64,000 nucleotides of DNA from Clostridia bacterium (GTDB lineage: Bacteria > Bacillota > Clostridia > Acetivibrionales > DSM-2933). The stretch covers positions 1 to 64,000 of the forward strand of contig JAOABQ010000013.1 of the NCBI GenBank assembly GCA_026418275.1, written 5' to 3'. The notes beneath the pieces are model-generated. The model saw only the letters and a list, made by a program, of their open reading frames with translations, was not told where the DNA came from and made no database searches. The translations under genes were made by a program, and so were the position numbers. This document shows positions 62,577 through 64,000 of the stretch, in pieces (position 1 is the stretch's first letter; every line of letters begins with the position of its first letter).

Positions 62577-63043
62577 CCAATACCCATCCGCCTTTCAACT
62601 GAGAAAATAAACCAGCTTCATTTTTGCATGTAGAATATCTTATCCACTTTTTATCCAATCATACATCCATTCATAAGTTTCGCACCATGATATAACTTAC
62701 TATATCAAATATTATATTTAATTAAAAGTACTTTATTTTAAACATCCATTCCAGCGTTCCTTAAATGCTATTGTGCTGTCAAAATTATTATAGATAACGA
62801 ACTAAAATTCGATTTCTGACACCTAAGTAAGCCAGGTATTTCATCTCTCGAATATTACTATGTTTACACTTCGTTATCTATAGCAAACAGTTTTTAATCC
62901 TATGATATATAAAATTATACGGTGTTATTTCTTAATTATATGTTAGAATATTAAGATGATCAAAGAGTTCCAAGGAAATTGAATTCTAAGAAATTGTTGC
63001 CAGATAGTCAATGTATTTTAATTTACTTAAGGAGTAGTTTGTC
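62577..63043. other. 467-bp divergent gap before sfsA
   Basis: It contains family A copy 3 (62789-62882). AAGGAGTAG at the right edge is the sfsA ribosome binding site. No gene is seen. Confidence 0.5.
62789..62882. repeat. imperfect palindromic repeat, family A copy 3
   Basis: This is the best-preserved copy: TATAGATAACGAA at 62789-62801 is inverted as TTCGTTATCTATA at 62870-62882, giving 13-bp terminal arms. The middle matches copy 2 in CTAAGTAA and TATTACTATGTTTACAC. It lies between the ANTAR gene and sfsA. Confidence 0.75.
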
Positions 63044-63730
63044 ATGAAGTATCCTAAAATTGAAAAAGCAACATTCATTAAAAGGCCTAACCGGTTTCTT
63101 GCCCATGTGTTATTAAACGGTCATGAGGAAATAGTCCATGTCAAAAATACCGGTCGATGCGCAGAAATATTAAAGGCAGGTACCGACGTAATTCTTGAAG
63201 AATCAGGGCATAGCGGCCGTAAAACCAAGTACTCCTTAATTGGTGCATACAAAGAGAATCTTTTAGTTAATATCGATTCCCAGGTACCCAATCAGGTTGT
63301 CTATGATGCAATCCAACTGGGAAGCATTGAAGCCTTTAGTGAGGTCTGCCAGCTAAAGAAAGAGGTCTCCTTTGGCTCCTCAAGGTTTGACCTGTATTTC
63401 GAAAGTCCCCTTGAAAAAGGTTTTATAGAAGTAAAAGGCGTTACCCTAGAAAAAGAAGGTTTGGCAATGTTTCCCGATGCACCTACCCTACGGGGAACCA
63501 AACACCTTCATGAACTGGTAGAAGCGCACCAATCAGGCTTTTCCTGTTATGTCTTTTTTTTAATTCAGATGAAAGGGGTCTCTTGCTTTACGCCTAACGA
63601 AGCCACAGATTCTGCATTTTCTAAAGCCCTAAAGGAAGCACATCAAAGCGGAGTTAAAATTCTTGTTTATGATTCCATTGTAAAAGAAAATGAAATTACA
63701 CTGGGAAGTCCGGTTCATTTTATTTTATGA
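63044..63730 (+). CDS. sfsA: SfsA-family nuclease-like protein
   Basis: This 228-residue protein has the SfsA signature: an OB-like N-terminus (KRPNRFLAHVLLNG) and a nuclease-like core FDLYFESPLEKGFIEVKGVT, with the Asp...Glu-x-Lys pattern of PD-(D/E)xK enzymes. E. coli SfsA affects maltose metabolism and is annotated as a nucleic-acid nuclease. It stands alone. Confidence 0.95.
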   Translation: MKYPKIEKATFIKRPNRFLAHVLLNGHEEIVHVKNTGRCAEILKAGTDVILEESGHSGRKTKYSLIGAYKENLLVNIDSQVPNQVVYDAIQLGSIEAFSEVCQLKKEVSFGSSRFDLYFESPLEKGFIEVKGVTLEKEGLAMFPDAPTLRGTKHLHELVEAHQSGFSCYVFFLIQMKGVSCFTPNEATDSAFSKALKEAHQSGVKILVYDSIVKENEITLGSPVHFIL

Positions 63731-63799
63731 GTATTCTTAATAAAAATCATCCGAGCATGGAACACATATGATTTTCGGTGATTGCTTCGCAATACCGCT

Positions 63800-63840
63800 A
63801 AAAAAAAGCTTCTGACTTTCATCGCCAGAAGCATTTTTTT
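63800..63840 (-). terminator. terminator of the gene entering from the right edge
   Basis: On the minus strand GCTTCTG pairs with CAGAAGC around an 11-base loop and is followed by eight T. It also carries A/T runs on both sides and could serve sfsA. Confidence 0.85.
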
Positions 63841-63851
63841 GTATTCAGTAC

Positions 63852-64000
63852 TTATTCAGTAACAGTAATTTTAACTTTTTTCTTTGTGCTGTCCCAATTC
63901 ACTTCTGCTTTAAACCCTTCTGCAATATATCGTACCGGAACATATACTTTTCCATTGATGAGTTTTGGAGAAGCATCTGTAGATATGGATTCACCATTGA
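63852..64000 (-). CDS. C-terminal part of a copper amine oxidase N-terminal-domain protein (partial)
   Basis: The frame is open from the window edge to TAA at 63852-63854. It reads ...LINGKVYVPVRYIAEGF then KAEVNWDSTKKKVKITVTE, the usual strand pattern of the PF07833 stalk domain. Such domains anchor or extend secreted proteins of Clostridia. The rest lies beyond the window. Confidence 0.85.
   Translation of the reverse strand, partial: NGESISTDASPKLINGKVYVPVRYIAEGFKAEVNWDSTKKKVKITVTE

Overview
The window looks like chromosome of an anaerobic, endospore-forming, low-GC Gram-positive bacterium of class Clostridia. The support is AT-rich DNA, an alpha/beta-type SASP, a Spo0E-like peptide, a T-box leader, a cyclic-di-GMP riboswitch, the cdaA-cdaR-glmM-glmS cell-wall locus, a 2-hydroxyacyl-CoA-dehydratase-type activase operon and an ANTAR regulator. 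Genus cannot be fixed from sequence alone.

Region 1 (634-14708) is a complete Tn7-like transposon of about 14.1 kb. It carries tnsA, tnsB, tnsC, a glmS-type tnsD/tniQ and a diverged tnsE, all on the minus strand. It is inserted in the classic attTn7 position: the centre of the CACAC target duplication lies 23 bp from the last base of the glmS stop codon, with the tnsA end facing glmS. Both ends carry the 5-bp duplication, an imperfect terminal inverted repeat and three similar TnsB-type sites. An RNase H-fold gene sits inside the tns array between tnsD and tnsE. The cargo (829-5615) looks like defence or DNA metabolism: a dGTPase-like HD phosphohydrolase with an unknown partner, a DNA-binding-like protein with a palindromic operator, and a convergent pair resembling the sce7726 (PD-(D/E)xK-like) and Beta/sce7725 families. 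The insertion separated glmS from what appears to be its own terminator (525-579).

Region 2 (14734-25407) holds glmS, glmM, an FAD-dependent dehydrogenase, cdaR and cdaA, linking UDP-GlcNAc precursor supply with c-di-AMP synthesis. It is followed by an AmmeMemoRadiSam set (radical SAM enzyme plus a fused Memo-AMMECR1 protein) and a 35-residue membrane peptide.

Region 3 (25408-41235) is mixed housekeeping and regulation: a zinc-ribbon protein, an apparently gene-less c-di-GMP riboswitch followed by a terminator, tRNA-Leu, an RlaP-like nucleotidyltransferase, a SASP, the CCA-adding enzyme, amtB-PII, an XRE regulator, a Spo0E-like peptide, a HAD phosphatase, a T-box-controlled AsnC regulator and aminotransferase, a DivIVA-like protein, thioredoxin, a CsoR-type repressor and envelope proteins.

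Region 4 (41236-64000) holds a membrane zincin, alpha-glucan phosphorylase flanked by inverted copies of a roughly 98-bp repeat, an S11 carboxypeptidase-like protein lacking its catalytic motifs, an intact class-A beta-lactamase-like protein, an endonuclease Q-like protein, a three-gene acyl-CoA-dehydratase activase operon, a YtqA-like radical SAM protein, the nickel-pincer cofactor genes larB, larC and larE without larA, a large secreted protein, prfB with its programmed frameshift, an ANTAR protein and sfsA. A second family of roughly 100-bp imperfect palindromes occurs three times (16639, 56602, 62789).
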